From the NCBI GenBank assembly GCA_951801955.1, contig CATOOV010000027.1:1-40898 (forward strand): a DNA stretch of 40,898 nucleotides. Direction: 5' to 3'. The notes below the pieces were generated by a model. It saw only the letters and a program-made list of their open reading frames with translations, made no database searches and had not been told where the DNA came from. Origin of the DNA: an uncultured Lachnospiraceae bacterium (GTDB taxonomy: Bacteria > Bacillota > Clostridia > Lachnospirales > Lachnospiraceae). A program made the position numbers and the translations under genes. Below are positions 18,576 through 26,212 of this stretch, in pieces (the first letter of the stretch is position 1; each line of letters opens with the position of its first letter).

Positions 18576-18604
18576 TTGACATCTGAAATAGAAAATGTTA
18601 TGCT
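18576..18604 (+). promoter_or_regulatory. promoter of rplJ-rplL
   Basis: TTGACA (18576-18581), 17-base spacer, TATGCT (18599-18604), directly after the rplA stop and before the L10 leader. Confidence 0.85.
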
Positions 18605-18611
18605 GAACAAG

Positions 18612-18710
18612 CATTATGACCGAAGACAGCAGGTGCCGTAAGGCGTAACATGTTGACCTGCCGAGGAAATTTATTGGATATTTTGTGTTCAATAAGGATG
18701 AAAGATAATT
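18612..18710 (+). ncRNA. ribosomal protein L10 leader
   Basis: Contains the L10-leader core GACCGAAGACAGCAGGTGCC with the pairing GCAGGT (18629-18634)/ACCTGC (18656-18661) and the closing CCGAGG. In this family the L10(L12)4 complex binds the leader and promotes attenuation of rplJ-rplL. The attenuator hairpin follows at 18713. Confidence 0.9.
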
Positions 18711-18712
18711 TC

Positions 18713-18752
18713 AAGCCTCTTTGTCTCGGACAAAGGGGCTTTTAAATTTTTT
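18713..18752 (+). terminator. attenuator of the L10 leader
   Basis: AAGCCTCTTTGTC (18713-18725) pairs with GACAAAGGGGCTT (18729-18741) with one G-U, loop TCG, followed by TTAAATTTTTT. About 150 bases remain to rplJ, with a further inverted pair GCGCTT/AAGCGC near 18787-18822 of unknown role. Confidence 0.85.
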
Positions 18753-18901
18753 AATGATTTCAGGAAGGGAGCTAAGTGCAAGCAGCGCTTGTAAAGCCTA
18801 GACTGAAGCGCAAACGCATATCCTGCCCTTTGGGAGCGGAACTGTTGATTTATCATTGAAAATTTAAAAGCTCAGATACAAAAAAAGGAGGTGCACGATT
18901 C

Positions 18902-19435
18902 GTGGCAAAAGTAGAATTAAAGCAGCCGATTGTACAGGAAATCTCGGAACAGATCAAAGATGCACAGTGCGTTGTATTGGTAGATTATCGTGGATTGACT
19001 GTAGAAGAAGATACACAGTTGCGTAAACAGTTAAGAGAAGCTGGTGTTTCTTATAAAGTATATAAGAATACATTGATGAATTTTGCATTTAAGGGAACAG
19101 ACTTTGAGAGCATGTCTTCTTTATTGGAAGGACCAAATGCCATTGCCATTTCCAAAGATGATGCAACTGCACCAGCAAGAATCCTTGCAAAATTTGCAAA
19201 GAATGCACCAGCTTTAGAGTTAAAAGCAGGTGTTGTAGAAGGGACATTCTATGATACAGACGGAATTAAAACGATTGCATCTGTTCCTTCCAGAGACGAA
19301 TTACTTTCCAAATTCCTTGGAAGTATCCAGTCACCGATTACCAACCTGGCACGTGTTCTTAATCAGATCGCAGAGCAGGGCGGGGAGCCGGCAGCTCCAG
19401 CAGCCGGAGAAGCAACCGAGACCGAAAGCAACTAG
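18902..19435 (+). CDS. rplJ: ribosomal protein L10
   Basis: L10 (177 residues) is the base of the L7/L12 stalk. It contains VVLVDYRGLTVEEDTQLRKQLREAGVSYKVYKNTL and a C-terminal helix that binds L7/L12 dimers, ending in an Ala/Pro/Glu tail. The GTG start at 18902 has AAAGGAGGTG upstream. Expression is probably controlled by the L10 leader. rplL follows after 158 bp, a gap containing inverted GTTCTGT/ACAGAAC. Confidence 0.97.
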   Translation: MAKVELKQPIVQEISEQIKDAQCVVLVDYRGLTVEEDTQLRKQLREAGVSYKVYKNTLMNFAFKGTDFESMSSLLEGPNAIAISKDDATAPARILAKFAKNAPALELKAGVVEGTFYDTDGIKTIASVPSRDELLSKFLGSIQSPITNLARVLNQIAEQGGEPAAPAAGEATETESN

Positions 19436-19593
19436 CGATTGGCAAGCCGCAGGCGCAGACAGAGCGTGTTGCGAGGTCGTTCTGTGAGATTAGCGAGAGC
19501 GAGCGAAAGCGAAGATAGAGGTTAGCAAACAGAACTTCCCAACTTATGTAAAACAGAGTTATAAGATCAAATAGAAAATGGAGGTATATCATA

Positions 19594-19971
19594 ATGGCAA
19601 AATTAACAACAGCAGAATTTATTGAAGCGATTAAAGAGTTGAGCGTTTTGGAATTAAACGAATTGGTAAAAGCATGTGAAGAAGAGTTTGGCGTATCTGC
19701 AGCAGCAGGTGTTGTAGTTGCAGCAGCAGGCGGAGACGGCGCTGGCGCAGCAGAAGAGAAGACAGACTTCAATGTAGAGCTGACAGAAGTTGGACCAAAC
19801 AAAGTTAAGGTTATCAAAGTTGTCCGTGAAGTAACCGGCTTAGGCTTAAAAGAAGCTAAGGAAGTTGTAGATGGTGCACCTAAGGTAGTGAAGGAGGGCG
19901 CTGAGAAGGCAGAAGCAGAAGATATTAAGGCTAAGTTAGAAGCAGAAGGCGCAAAAGTAACATTAAAATAA
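19594..19971 (+). CDS. rplL: ribosomal protein L7/L12
   Basis: L7/L12 (125 residues), the multicopy stalk protein that recruits translation factors. It has an N-terminal dimerisation domain, an Ala/Gly hinge ([17 protein letters not shown]) and a C-terminal domain with [35 protein letters not shown] precedes the ATG. The gene ends 29 bases before a strong terminator; rpoB, its usual neighbour, is 6.2 kb away. Confidence 0.98.
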   Translation: MAKLTTAEFIEAIKELSVLELNELVKACEEEFGVSAAAGVVVAAAGGDGAGAAEEKTDFNVELTEVGPNKVKVIKVVREVTGLGLKEAKEVVDGAPKVVKEGAEKAEAEDIKAKLEAEGAKVTLK

Positions 19972-20000
19972 TCGCGATTCAGCGGATTGAGAATAATAAA

Positions 20001-20050
20001 ACAGGGAAGCGGTTCTATGGTGACATAGGAAACTGCTTCCCTGTTTTGTT
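20001..20050 (+). terminator. terminator after rplL
   Basis: ACAGGGAAGCGGTTCTATG (from 20001) pairs with CATAGGAAACTGCTTCCCTGT (to 20044) with few mismatches and a short GTGA-type loop, followed by TTTGTT. It separates rplJ-rplL from the accessory island. Confidence 0.9.
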
Positions 20051-20149
20051 ATCATATTAGGAAATTCCTCCGAATTCCTTTGAAACAAAATTTCCGTTTA
20101 GCCAAAAAAGCGCAGACTTCCCCTATCCCTGATATTTTTTACTTTATTT

Positions 20150-20958
20150 TCAGGCTGTGGCGACCTGCGTTTGACTATTCGGTACCCATCCAAGTTTTTT
20201 TAACTTTTTCAGATAGGCGTTTATCTTTCTTTCACGGTTAAACTGGTTATAATAATCACACCCTAAGTCCTTATACGGGAAATTTTCTTTTAATACGTGG
20301 TATATTGCTGTCAACATTGAATGGGCTGCTGCTACATACGCCCTCTTGTTTTCTCTATCTTGTTCCGGTCTGCTTTCAGCCTCCCGTCTACCAACTCTTC
20401 CAGGCGCTTTTCATTGATCTCATTTCCTGACAGCAGCTCCTCCAGGATCTTCCTCCCGCTTTTCCCGTTAATGTTTGAAATCGTAGCTGATAGTTTTATG
20501 TTTGCACCTTCCAGCATTTTCTGCAGCCGGTTCCGTTCCTGGTTCTTTTCCTGGACCAGGCTTTTCGGGTAAGGGACCAGTCCCCTTAATTCCCCCTGGT
20601 TCCGTTCCGGAATATAACTCGCCTTTAATAAACCATGCTGCAGCAGGTCTGCTATCCATTTCGCGTCCTTTGCGTCTGTTTTCCTGCCGGGTACCGCTTT
20701 CATATGCTGCACATTGACTACCATGGCTTTTAATTCTGCGGATTCAAAAACGTTGTACAAAGGCTTCCAATAAGACGCGGCGCTTTCCATAGCGATCATT
20801 TCACACTTATTTCCCATAAGCCAGCCTGCTATTTTCAGGAGTTCCTTTGTGGTGGTCCCAAACCCCCTTAATTCATTAGACGTCCCATTTCGAAAACACG
20901 CCACAATCAGTTTCTTATGCACGTCTATGCCACAACAGCGCTCGTATACTTTTTCCAT
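20150..20958 (-). pseudogene. IS110-family transposase, internally deleted
   Basis: The N-terminal DEDD/RuvC-like domain is intact from 20958 (MEKVYERCCGIDVHKK, then MESAASYWKPLY, then KTDAKDAKWIADLL). The frame stops at a TAG near 20333. The last ~70 residues (AYVAAAHSMLTAIYHVLK...KKLGW) continue in another frame to a TGA at 20150-20152. The middle, including the transposase_20 domain with its catalytic serine, is missing: about 280 residues remain against ~400. The junction falls at GGGCGTATG, which would encode RGRM on one side and RAYV on the other, consistent with deletion between short direct repeats. The ribosome binding site GGGAGGAA precedes the start. It should be inactive. Confidence 0.85.
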
Positions 20959-21203
20959 GTTCAATTCCTCCCATTTCAAAAATCTACGGCGTGAACGCCT
21001 GTCCCCCTATTATTTTCCTTTACGTCCTTCTACCTATGGCTGGATAATTCGTGGTGCAATGAGGAGTTCATGAATCAGTTTCCTATACGGGCTTCATGCC
21101 CAAAATTCGTTCAACCGCTGCCGCATACATGAAGTATACTCTTTCAGAACGTAAATTCATAGCCATGTTTCATTTATCGTGGTGCTTTATAGAAGCATGG
21201 GGG
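20959..21203 (-). mobile_element. upstream noncoding part of the IS110 element
   Basis: About 245 bases without a gene, upstream of the transposase on its strand. In IS110 elements this region specifies the bridge (seek) RNA that pairs with target and donor DNA. Partial self-complementarity is visible, but I cannot define loops or the element end. The boundary toward 21204, where a copy of the structured repeat begins, is a guess. Confidence 0.4.
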
Positions 21204-21345
21204 TTTCCTATATGAGAAAAGCCCTCCGGGCAGGATGCGCACGCGCACAAGAGGAAACGATTATTGCACAAATGTGCGCGGCGCGGAACAAAAGATGCGT
21301 TAGCAAAAGAAATTGGTTGCGGAGGTGCGTGAAACGCACTTTTGT
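21204..21345 (+). repeat. single copy of the structured repeat
   Basis: TTTCCTATATGAGAAAA, GATGCGCACGCGCACAAGAGG, GTGCGCGGCGCGGAACAAAAG, ATGCGTTAGCAAAAGAAA and AAACGCACTTTTG follow the same order as the units at 6861-7323. The left half of the palindrome head is missing, and the variable segments differ. It lies beside the IS110 remnant. The next ~220 bases to the sigma gene hold nothing I recognise. Confidence 0.8.
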
Positions 21346-21568
21346 TTTTTGAAAGCGCAACGCATGCCCAGGAGACGGAATGTTTCCAGGGGCAATCCGC
21401 GGATTCAGAAAAAGGCGAAATCCCGCGTGCCAAAGCATGGCATTAACTTTTATTTCCAGTTATTTCTATTCTTTTTTCTTAGAAATTGATAGATTTCTTA
21501 TTCCATATCCGTAATAATTAATGTAATTACAAAACAAACTGTGCACAGGATGGAAAAGAGGAATATTT

Positions 21569-22120
21569 ATGAGGGTTGGAGAACACAACTTTATTCAGCA
21601 ATTACAATTACATAATGAGAAGGCGCTCCTGTATGTGATTGATGAATACGGCAGCCTGCTGATGTCTATTATTCGAAAGCAGCTTTTTGGAGTTCCCCAT
21701 CGGCAGGAAGAATGTTTTAATGATGTACTGCTGAAAATTTGGCAACATATTTCCGACTATGATGAAAGCAAAAATACATTTAAAAACTGGGCGGCGGCAA
21801 TTGCCCGATATCGAGCCATTGATTATCTGCGGCAGTACCAGCGGGAACTTGCAACTGTGGATATTGAGAATACTGTGATTGTGAAAGAGGATCGTATTCT
21901 GGCAAAGATGATAGAGAAAGAGATTTCGGAGGAAGTGGAAATGATGCTGGATTCCTTAAAGCCTTCAGACCGGGAACTGTTTATGAAGCTGTATGTGGAA
22001 GACAAATCTCTGGAACAGGTCAGCCAGGAGACAGGGATGAAAAAGGAAGTCATATACAACCGCCTGTCGCGAGGGAAAGAGAAACTCCGCAAACAATTTC
22101 ATATGGAAAGAGGTGTTTAG
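21569..22120 (+). CDS. ECF-type RNA polymerase sigma factor
   Basis: Alternative sigma factor of 183 residues with only regions 2 and 4. Region 2 spans about residues 45-92 (CFNDVLLKIWQHISDYDESK, then NWAAAIARYRAIDYLRQYQRE). Region 4 spans about 128-178 (LDSLKPSDRELFMKLYVEDKSLEQVSQETGMK and a helix-turn-helix). AGAGGAA lies before the ATG. The partner anti-sigma gene begins two bases after the stop, so the pair is one operon. The target regulon is unknown; the adjacent lipoprotein-like gene is a possible member. Confidence 0.92.
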   Translation: MRVGEHNFIQQLQLHNEKALLYVIDEYGSLLMSIIRKQLFGVPHRQEECFNDVLLKIWQHISDYDESKNTFKNWAAAIARYRAIDYLRQYQRELATVDIENTVIVKEDRILAKMIEKEISEEVEMMLDSLKPSDRELFMKLYVEDKSLEQVSQETGMKKEVIYNRLSRGKEKLRKQFHMERGV

Positions 22121-22121
22121 G

Positions 22122-23336
22122 ATGGAAAAGACAATATATGAATTACTTAACGAAGTGCAAGTGGATTTCACAGAATATGAACAGATAGAATTATCTTCCG
22201 AAGAAAAAGATCGTTATAAACAAAAAATTCTGATGGAGGTGAAAACTATGAAAGAGAACGAAAAAAAGGGAAAGAAAAGAATATGGAAGAAAGCGACGGC
22301 CATTGCAGCCGCTTGTGTGCTTGTGATTGGGGCGGCAGGAATTGCGGCGAATCCGGTACTGGCAAAACAGATCGCCAGCACAGTGTTTGGAAAATTGATT
22401 AATATTTCAAGGGAAGATAAGTGTATGGTATCACAAGAGAAAGTATATGAAAAAATTGCAGAACATGCTGTGGATGCCGAGGCAGAAATGGAAAAGCTTC
22501 AGGACACAGACGGTTATGTGACAAAGATAGAAGAAAAAGATTTCACCCTTTCCGTGTCAGATGTTTATAGTGATGGTAATTCCGTGTTTTATACAATCTC
22601 GCTGGAAACAGAAAATGAAGATTTGAAACGGGCCGATACCGTATTATTGTATGAGCAAAGGGGACAGGCGGGTTGCCCATGGATTGAAATGAAAGACGGA
22701 ATGCTGCCATTTGGCGGAGCTACCTACAGCGGGCTGAAAAAATCTGAGGACGGGACATTTGTAGGTATGAACCAAGTTAGTTTTTATGGTTCCAGTTTTC
22801 ATACTGAAAGTGCAAAGAAAGAGTTGCAGTCCATGATTGAAAAAGAGGGAAGGGTGGTTGTCAATTGGGATATTCATGGAGTGACAGGGATATTCTTAGA
22901 CCAGGAGGATGAGAGAGGAAATTTTGCTGAGACAACTTTCATTAAGGGTGAATGGAATTTGAGGTTCCCTGTCCCGGTAGATAATTCAGAAAACCAGGAA
23001 ATTGAGATTAATAAAGAGGAAAATGGAATTTTGGTAAAAAGTGCGACAAAATCCAAGACGGCTCTGATTGTAAGCGTTGATTATTCTACGTATGCGACAA
23101 AACCGCCATACGATTTTGAAATAGGAGATATATGCATTATCGTGAAAGATATGGAAGGTAACAGTTTGGAATGGTTAAGTTCTAGCGATAACGGATTATT
23201 TACGGAATCTATAGAGGTGCTCTATGATGGGCAGAAGGATTTGGTCGTTGAAGTTCTTGGACCCTCTGAAGATCCTACCTTTGAGGGAAGGAATTATAAT
23301 GTACCCATTGCAGAGATACCAATTCAGTTACAATAG
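22122..23336 (+). CDS. DUF4179-type membrane anti-sigma factor
   Basis: A 404-residue protein predicted to sit across the membrane and hold the adjacent sigma factor inactive. A cytoplasmic segment of about 57 residues is followed by one membrane helix (about 58-80, ATAIAAACVLVIGAAGIAA) and a large extracellular beta-rich domain, the layout of DUF4179 proteins next to sigma factors. The start at 22122 is preferred to a GTG at 22113 because AAAGAGG is eight bases upstream. It ends before a long perfect palindrome that probably terminates the operon. Confidence 0.85.
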   Translation: MEKTIYELLNEVQVDFTEYEQIELSSEEKDRYKQKILMEVKTMKENEKKGKKRIWKKATAIAAACVLVIGAAGIAANPVLAKQIASTVFGKLINISREDKCMVSQEKVYEKIAEHAVDAEAEMEKLQDTDGYVTKIEEKDFTLSVSDVYSDGNSVFYTISLETENEDLKRADTVLLYEQRGQAGCPWIEMKDGMLPFGGATYSGLKKSEDGTFVGMNQVSFYGSSFHTESAKKELQSMIEKEGRVVVNWDIHGVTGIFLDQEDERGNFAETTFIKGEWNLRFPVPVDNSENQEIEINKEENGILVKSATKSKTALIVSVDYSTYATKPPYDFEIGDICIIVKDMEGNSLEWLSSSDNGLFTESIEVLYDGQKDLVVEVLGPSEDPTFEGRNYNVPIAEIPIQLQ

Positions 23337-23368
23337 AAACCGATCCATGTTTCCACAAAGTATAGGCA

Positions 23369-23410
23369 TAAACTGGGACAACAGTACTGTTGTTCCAGTT
23401 TATTCTCTTA
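23369..23410 (+). terminator. palindromic terminator of the sigma/anti-sigma operon
   Basis: TAAACTGGGACAACAGT and ACTGTTGTTCCAGTTTA (23369-23402) are reverse complements except one G-T pair, followed by TTCTCTT. It can fold into a stem of about 15 bp. The T-run is weak, but it is the only candidate before the next gene. Confidence 0.6.
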
Positions 23411-23429
23411 TAGGATGATGCCAGGGGCA
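23411..23429. repeat. inverted copy of the 62-bp repeat end
   Basis: These 19 bases are the exact reverse complement of 23627-23645 (TGCCCCTGGCATCATCCTA) in the tandem repeat, and 18 of 19 match 23565-23583. The ~140 AT-rich bases between have no gene, so the segment 23411-23583 has the form of a small inverted-repeat element. Confidence 0.75.
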
Positions 23430-23560
23430 AAAAGCGTTTCTGGCTAAATTTTATTTCATTGCAATAGGACTTTTGCCAATTTGTTTTAAAAAGTTTTTGT
23501 ATCATACAACAATTGAGTGTACAATTTAAATACAATTGTGACAATATATCTGCCCATAGC

Positions 23561-23684
23561 TATATGTCCCTGGCATCATCCTACCGTATTAAGAAATAAC
23601 ATACGTGCTGGTGCAAAAAATGTATATGCCCCTGGCATCATCCTACCGTATTAAGAAATAACATACGTGCTGGTGCAAAAAAAG
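23561..23684 (+). repeat. 62-bp tandem duplication upstream of the lipoprotein-like gene
   Basis: The unit TATATG(T/C)CCCTGGCATC...GTGCTGGTGCAAAAAA occurs at 23561-23622 and 23623-23684, nearly identical. The second copy ends at the ribosome binding site of the gene at 23694, so the duplication lengthens or doubles its 5' control region. I cannot see a clear promoter in the unit. Confidence 0.9.
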
Positions 23685-23693
23685 GAGAAACCT

Positions 23694-24281
23694 ATGGAAA
23701 TAAGAAAATTTGATTCAAAGAAGCATTTGCCTGGTGCAGGAAGCGATACCCAAAATGAGGTTTATAGTGCGATTCGGTTTGCCATAAGGTATTGTGACAA
23801 GATGCAGAAATATTTGTATGCCATGTTTGCCGCGCTGTGTCTGGTGGTTTTTTCCGCTGGATGCCAGGGAACGGATAAATATAATGAGATTTTAGATAAC
23901 CACAGCGCCGTAAAGTTGTATCAGGATGGAATATGGAAACCCCGTTATACATCTGATACGGCTGAATATACAGATAGGATTAAATCAAAAACAACCTTTG
24001 TATCTATCAATGTGTTGGGAGAATTGACAGAGGAAAATATGCTGGAAATTATGGATTACTATGAGTTCACCAGAAATGCTTATTTTGGAAGTGGCACAAA
24101 ATATTTAGGTGAGCGGGATACCGATTTCACCTGTTATGCCGTGTTCTTTCAGGGGGAGACCGAGGAGGAAATCCGCAGGATAAAATATTATAATAGGGAA
24201 GAAGTGGCGCAAACAGAGGAAGATGAACCCATGTTTCCTTCCCCCGTGATGCGTTCCAGGCAGAGAAGCCAGTTGCCTTGA
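23694..24281 (+). CDS. putative lipoprotein, uncharacterised
   Basis: A 195-residue product starting MEIRKFDSKK, with AAAAGGAG upstream. After 36 hydrophilic residues comes a hydrophobic stretch ending in a lipobox (CLVVFSAGC, Cys57), so either a late start at 23802 yields a lipoprotein or the N terminus is a cytoplasmic extension. The remainder is soluble and acidic. The last residues VMRSRQRSQLP look out of register: shifting frame at a C5 run near 24240 gives RDAFQAEKPVALIVEKQF..., which reads more like protein. No family is recognised. Its neighbours suggest it could belong to the sigma factor regulon. Confidence 0.6.
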   Translation: MEIRKFDSKKHLPGAGSDTQNEVYSAIRFAIRYCDKMQKYLYAMFAALCLVVFSAGCQGTDKYNEILDNHSAVKLYQDGIWKPRYTSDTAEYTDRIKSKTTFVSINVLGELTEENMLEIMDYYEFTRNAYFGSGTKYLGERDTDFTCYAVFFQGETEEEIRRIKYYNREEVAQTEEDEPMFPSPVMRSRQRSQLP

Positions 24282-24424
24282 TTGTGGAAAAACAATTTGA
24301 AAGCACGATTTGGTGCAAATGAAAAGTTGCCAGACTGGAATGTTGTCTGTGCCAGGCAGCGAAAGAAGGAAATTCTCTTTCCTGCTGTTAGTCCGGTTTT
24401 TGAAAGCAGGTTTTCTGTATTTTT

Positions 24425-24489
24425 CACGGAAATCCATTTTCAAAATATCTTTAACCATTTTTTGAAAATGGATTTCTGTGTATTTTTTT
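24425..24489 (+). terminator. strong terminator before the second FliD-like gene
   Basis: A 21-bp stem (24425-24445 with 24460-24480, one G-T pair; arms read CACGGAAATCC... and ...GGATTTCTGTG), loop of 14 bases, followed by TATTTTTTT. Confidence 0.9.
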
Positions 24490-24498
24490 CCAGTAATC

Positions 24499-24527
24499 TT
24501 GAAATCCTGAAATGTGTGTGCTATACT
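24499..24527 (+). promoter_or_regulatory. sigma-A promoter of the second FliD-like gene
   Basis: TTGAAA (24499-24504), 17-base spacer, TATACT (24522-24527), about 95 bases upstream of the start at 24622. It partly precedes a sigma-28-like element, so the gene may have two promoters. Confidence 0.6.
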
Positions 24528-24530
24528 GGC

Positions 24531-24558
24531 TAATAACTATAAAGGTTTTTGCCGATAT
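24531..24558 (+). promoter_or_regulatory. sigma-28 (SigD)-like promoter
   Basis: TAAT (24531-24534), 16 bases, then GCCGATAT (24551-24558), a perfect match to the SigD -10 box. Geometry equals that of the site upstream of the FliD-like gene at 14590-15888. The -35 is imperfect (TAAT for TAAA). Confidence 0.5.
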
Positions 24559-24621
24559 ATAATATACCATACCAGACGTGAAGATATGGATGTCTATATT
24601 TTATTCAAAGGAGTGATGATA

Positions 24622-25797
24622 ATGAGTATGAATCAAGGTTATTCTTTTTTCCAGGGTCTTTCATCCAGCAGTGGAACAGGAAATCAGAATTTTCTCTCAG
24701 ATTATGCCAGCATTAAGAGCGGCAGCTACGGCAGGCTTATGAAGGCTTATTACGGTGCAGGAAAGAGTTCAAGTACAACGTCGGCTGGTTCAAGTACCAG
24801 CACAAGTAATGTTCTTGACAGAATTCTGGAAGAGAGAAGGAATCCGAAGGTTTCTGAAGATGTGAAAGAGGCCAATTCTAATCTGACAAAGGGGATCTCA
24901 AGCCTCAGGAACTCTGTTTCGACGTTACAGAACGAAAACACATATACAAATACAGAAAATGGCAAGACAGCAGCAGACAAGGCTGTTACTGCATTGAAGG
25001 CATATGTATCAGACTATAATGATGTTGTGAGTGCATCAAAACGTTCTACAATGACAAACAAAACAGCATATATAGCTAATATAATGAAAAGCACGGCTGC
25101 GAATGCAGATAAGCTTTCGGAGATTGGCGTTTCAATCAATCAGGATGGAACACTTCAATTTAATGAGGGTAAGATGAGGTCAGCAGATCTCTCGAAAGTG
25201 CAGGAGTTGTTTTCTTCCAAGGACAGCATGAGCTATGGTTCTACCGTTATGTCCCGTCTTCAGTTCACAGGTATTACCTCCAGCGCTACAGACAGTGCGG
25301 AGAAAGACAACACGGCAGGTTCCAGTGCAGCAGCCCTGAAGGAAGACAGCAAAACACTTGCATCTGATAAATTATATGAAATGATAAAGGATAAGGATGG
25401 CAAGGAAACATACGATATTGACAAAATCTTTTCCACAGCAAAGAGCTTTGTAGACAATTATAACCGTATGTTTGAAGCTGCAAAATCCATCTCAAATTCC
25501 GGTGTAACAGCAAATTTGGCCCAGATCAGGGAAAAAACAGCGCAAAATAAGGAAGCGCTTAAGCAGTTTGGAATTAGTGTGGACGAGAAAGGCACCATGG
25601 ACATTGATGAGGACACATTTAAAAAATCAGATATGTCCCAAGTACAGAAGTTTTTCAAAGATTATGGTTCTTCCATTGCCACCAACGCATCTCTTGTAGA
25701 TTATTATACGACTACGAAAGCCAATGCTTCCAATGGGTATACGGCTGCCGGGGCATATAATGTACAGGGAAGTTCGCGCTTTGCTGATTACATTTAA
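24622..25797 (+). CDS. FliD-like protein with two capping-protein C-terminal units
   Basis: A 391-residue protein with a Ser/Gly/Thr-rich, low-complexity N-terminal third and two similar helical units of the FliD C-terminal type. Unit 1 (about residues 120-215) contains ALKAYVSDYNDVVSASK and LSEIGVSINQDGTLQFNE. Unit 2 contains AKSFVDNYNRMFEAAKS and LKQFGISVDEKGTMDIDE. It has no signal peptide and no membrane segment, as expected for a flagellar type III export substrate. AAAGGAG (24607-24613) supports the ATG at 24622; an ATG six bases later is also possible. No flagellar neighbours. Confidence 0.7.
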   Translation: MSMNQGYSFFQGLSSSSGTGNQNFLSDYASIKSGSYGRLMKAYYGAGKSSSTTSAGSSTSTSNVLDRILEERRNPKVSEDVKEANSNLTKGISSLRNSVSTLQNENTYTNTENGKTAADKAVTALKAYVSDYNDVVSASKRSTMTNKTAYIANIMKSTAANADKLSEIGVSINQDGTLQFNEGKMRSADLSKVQELFSSKDSMSYGSTVMSRLQFTGITSSATDSAEKDNTAGSSAAALKEDSKTLASDKLYEMIKDKDGKETYDIDKIFSTAKSFVDNYNRMFEAAKSISNSGVTANLAQIREKTAQNKEALKQFGISVDEKGTMDIDEDTFKKSDMSQVQKFFKDYGSSIATNASLVDYYTTTKANASNGYTAAGAYNVQGSSRFADYI

Positions 25798-25930
25798 TCC
25801 ATGTGATGAAACGGAAAAGAAGCTTACAGGAAAGTAGCTTAGATGGGAGATAAATCCCGTACAAAGGCTTGCCAGAATGAGCCTTGGAAAAAGGAAAGAA
25901 GAAGGCTGTGAAAATAGTCTGAAAATATGT

Positions 25931-25975
25931 AAGGTACTGTGATTTCTTCTGGAAATTGCGGTACCTTAAATTATT
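25931..25975 (+). terminator. weak terminator after the FliD-like gene
   Basis: AAGGTAC...ATTTC-TTCT-GGAAAT...GTACCTT (25931-25967) folds into an interrupted stem followed by AAATTATTAT. The T-run is poor. The remaining ~130 bases up to the rpoB promoter hold another partial inverted repeat and no gene. Confidence 0.45.
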
Positions 25976-26104
25976 ATAGTACTTTAAATGATTGGCATTA
26001 TACTCTATTTGGAGTTGGGTGTCAAAAGGTTTAATGGAACCATCTTTTGGTACCCGAATCTTATTTGGCAATGTTTGTCTTTATGCAGCAAATAAAATTT
26101 GTCC

Positions 26105-26134
26105 TTGACATGCATTGAGCGATTGTGCTATCAT
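26105..26134 (+). promoter_or_regulatory. promoter of rpoB-rpoC
   Basis: TTGACA (26105-26110), 18-base spacer, TATCAT (26129-26134). It makes rpoB independent of rplJ-rplL, which ends at a strong terminator 6 kb upstream. Confidence 0.85.
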
Positions 26135-26212
26135 ATAGGGTGCACTATTGTGGTGGATTATACTTATTGCCAGGTAATAGATATCATTATAAAAACGAGA
26201 GGTGAAACGTCA

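Noticed and set aside
23340-23544. Short frames on both strands reading ...NSTVVPVY...
   Set aside because: Both come from the palindrome at 23369-23402, which reads the same on each strand; neither has a ribosome binding site.
26099-26212. N-terminal extension of rpoB
   Set aside because: The in-frame extension overlaps the -35 and -10 boxes and lacks a ribosome binding site; the conserved N terminus begins at 26213.
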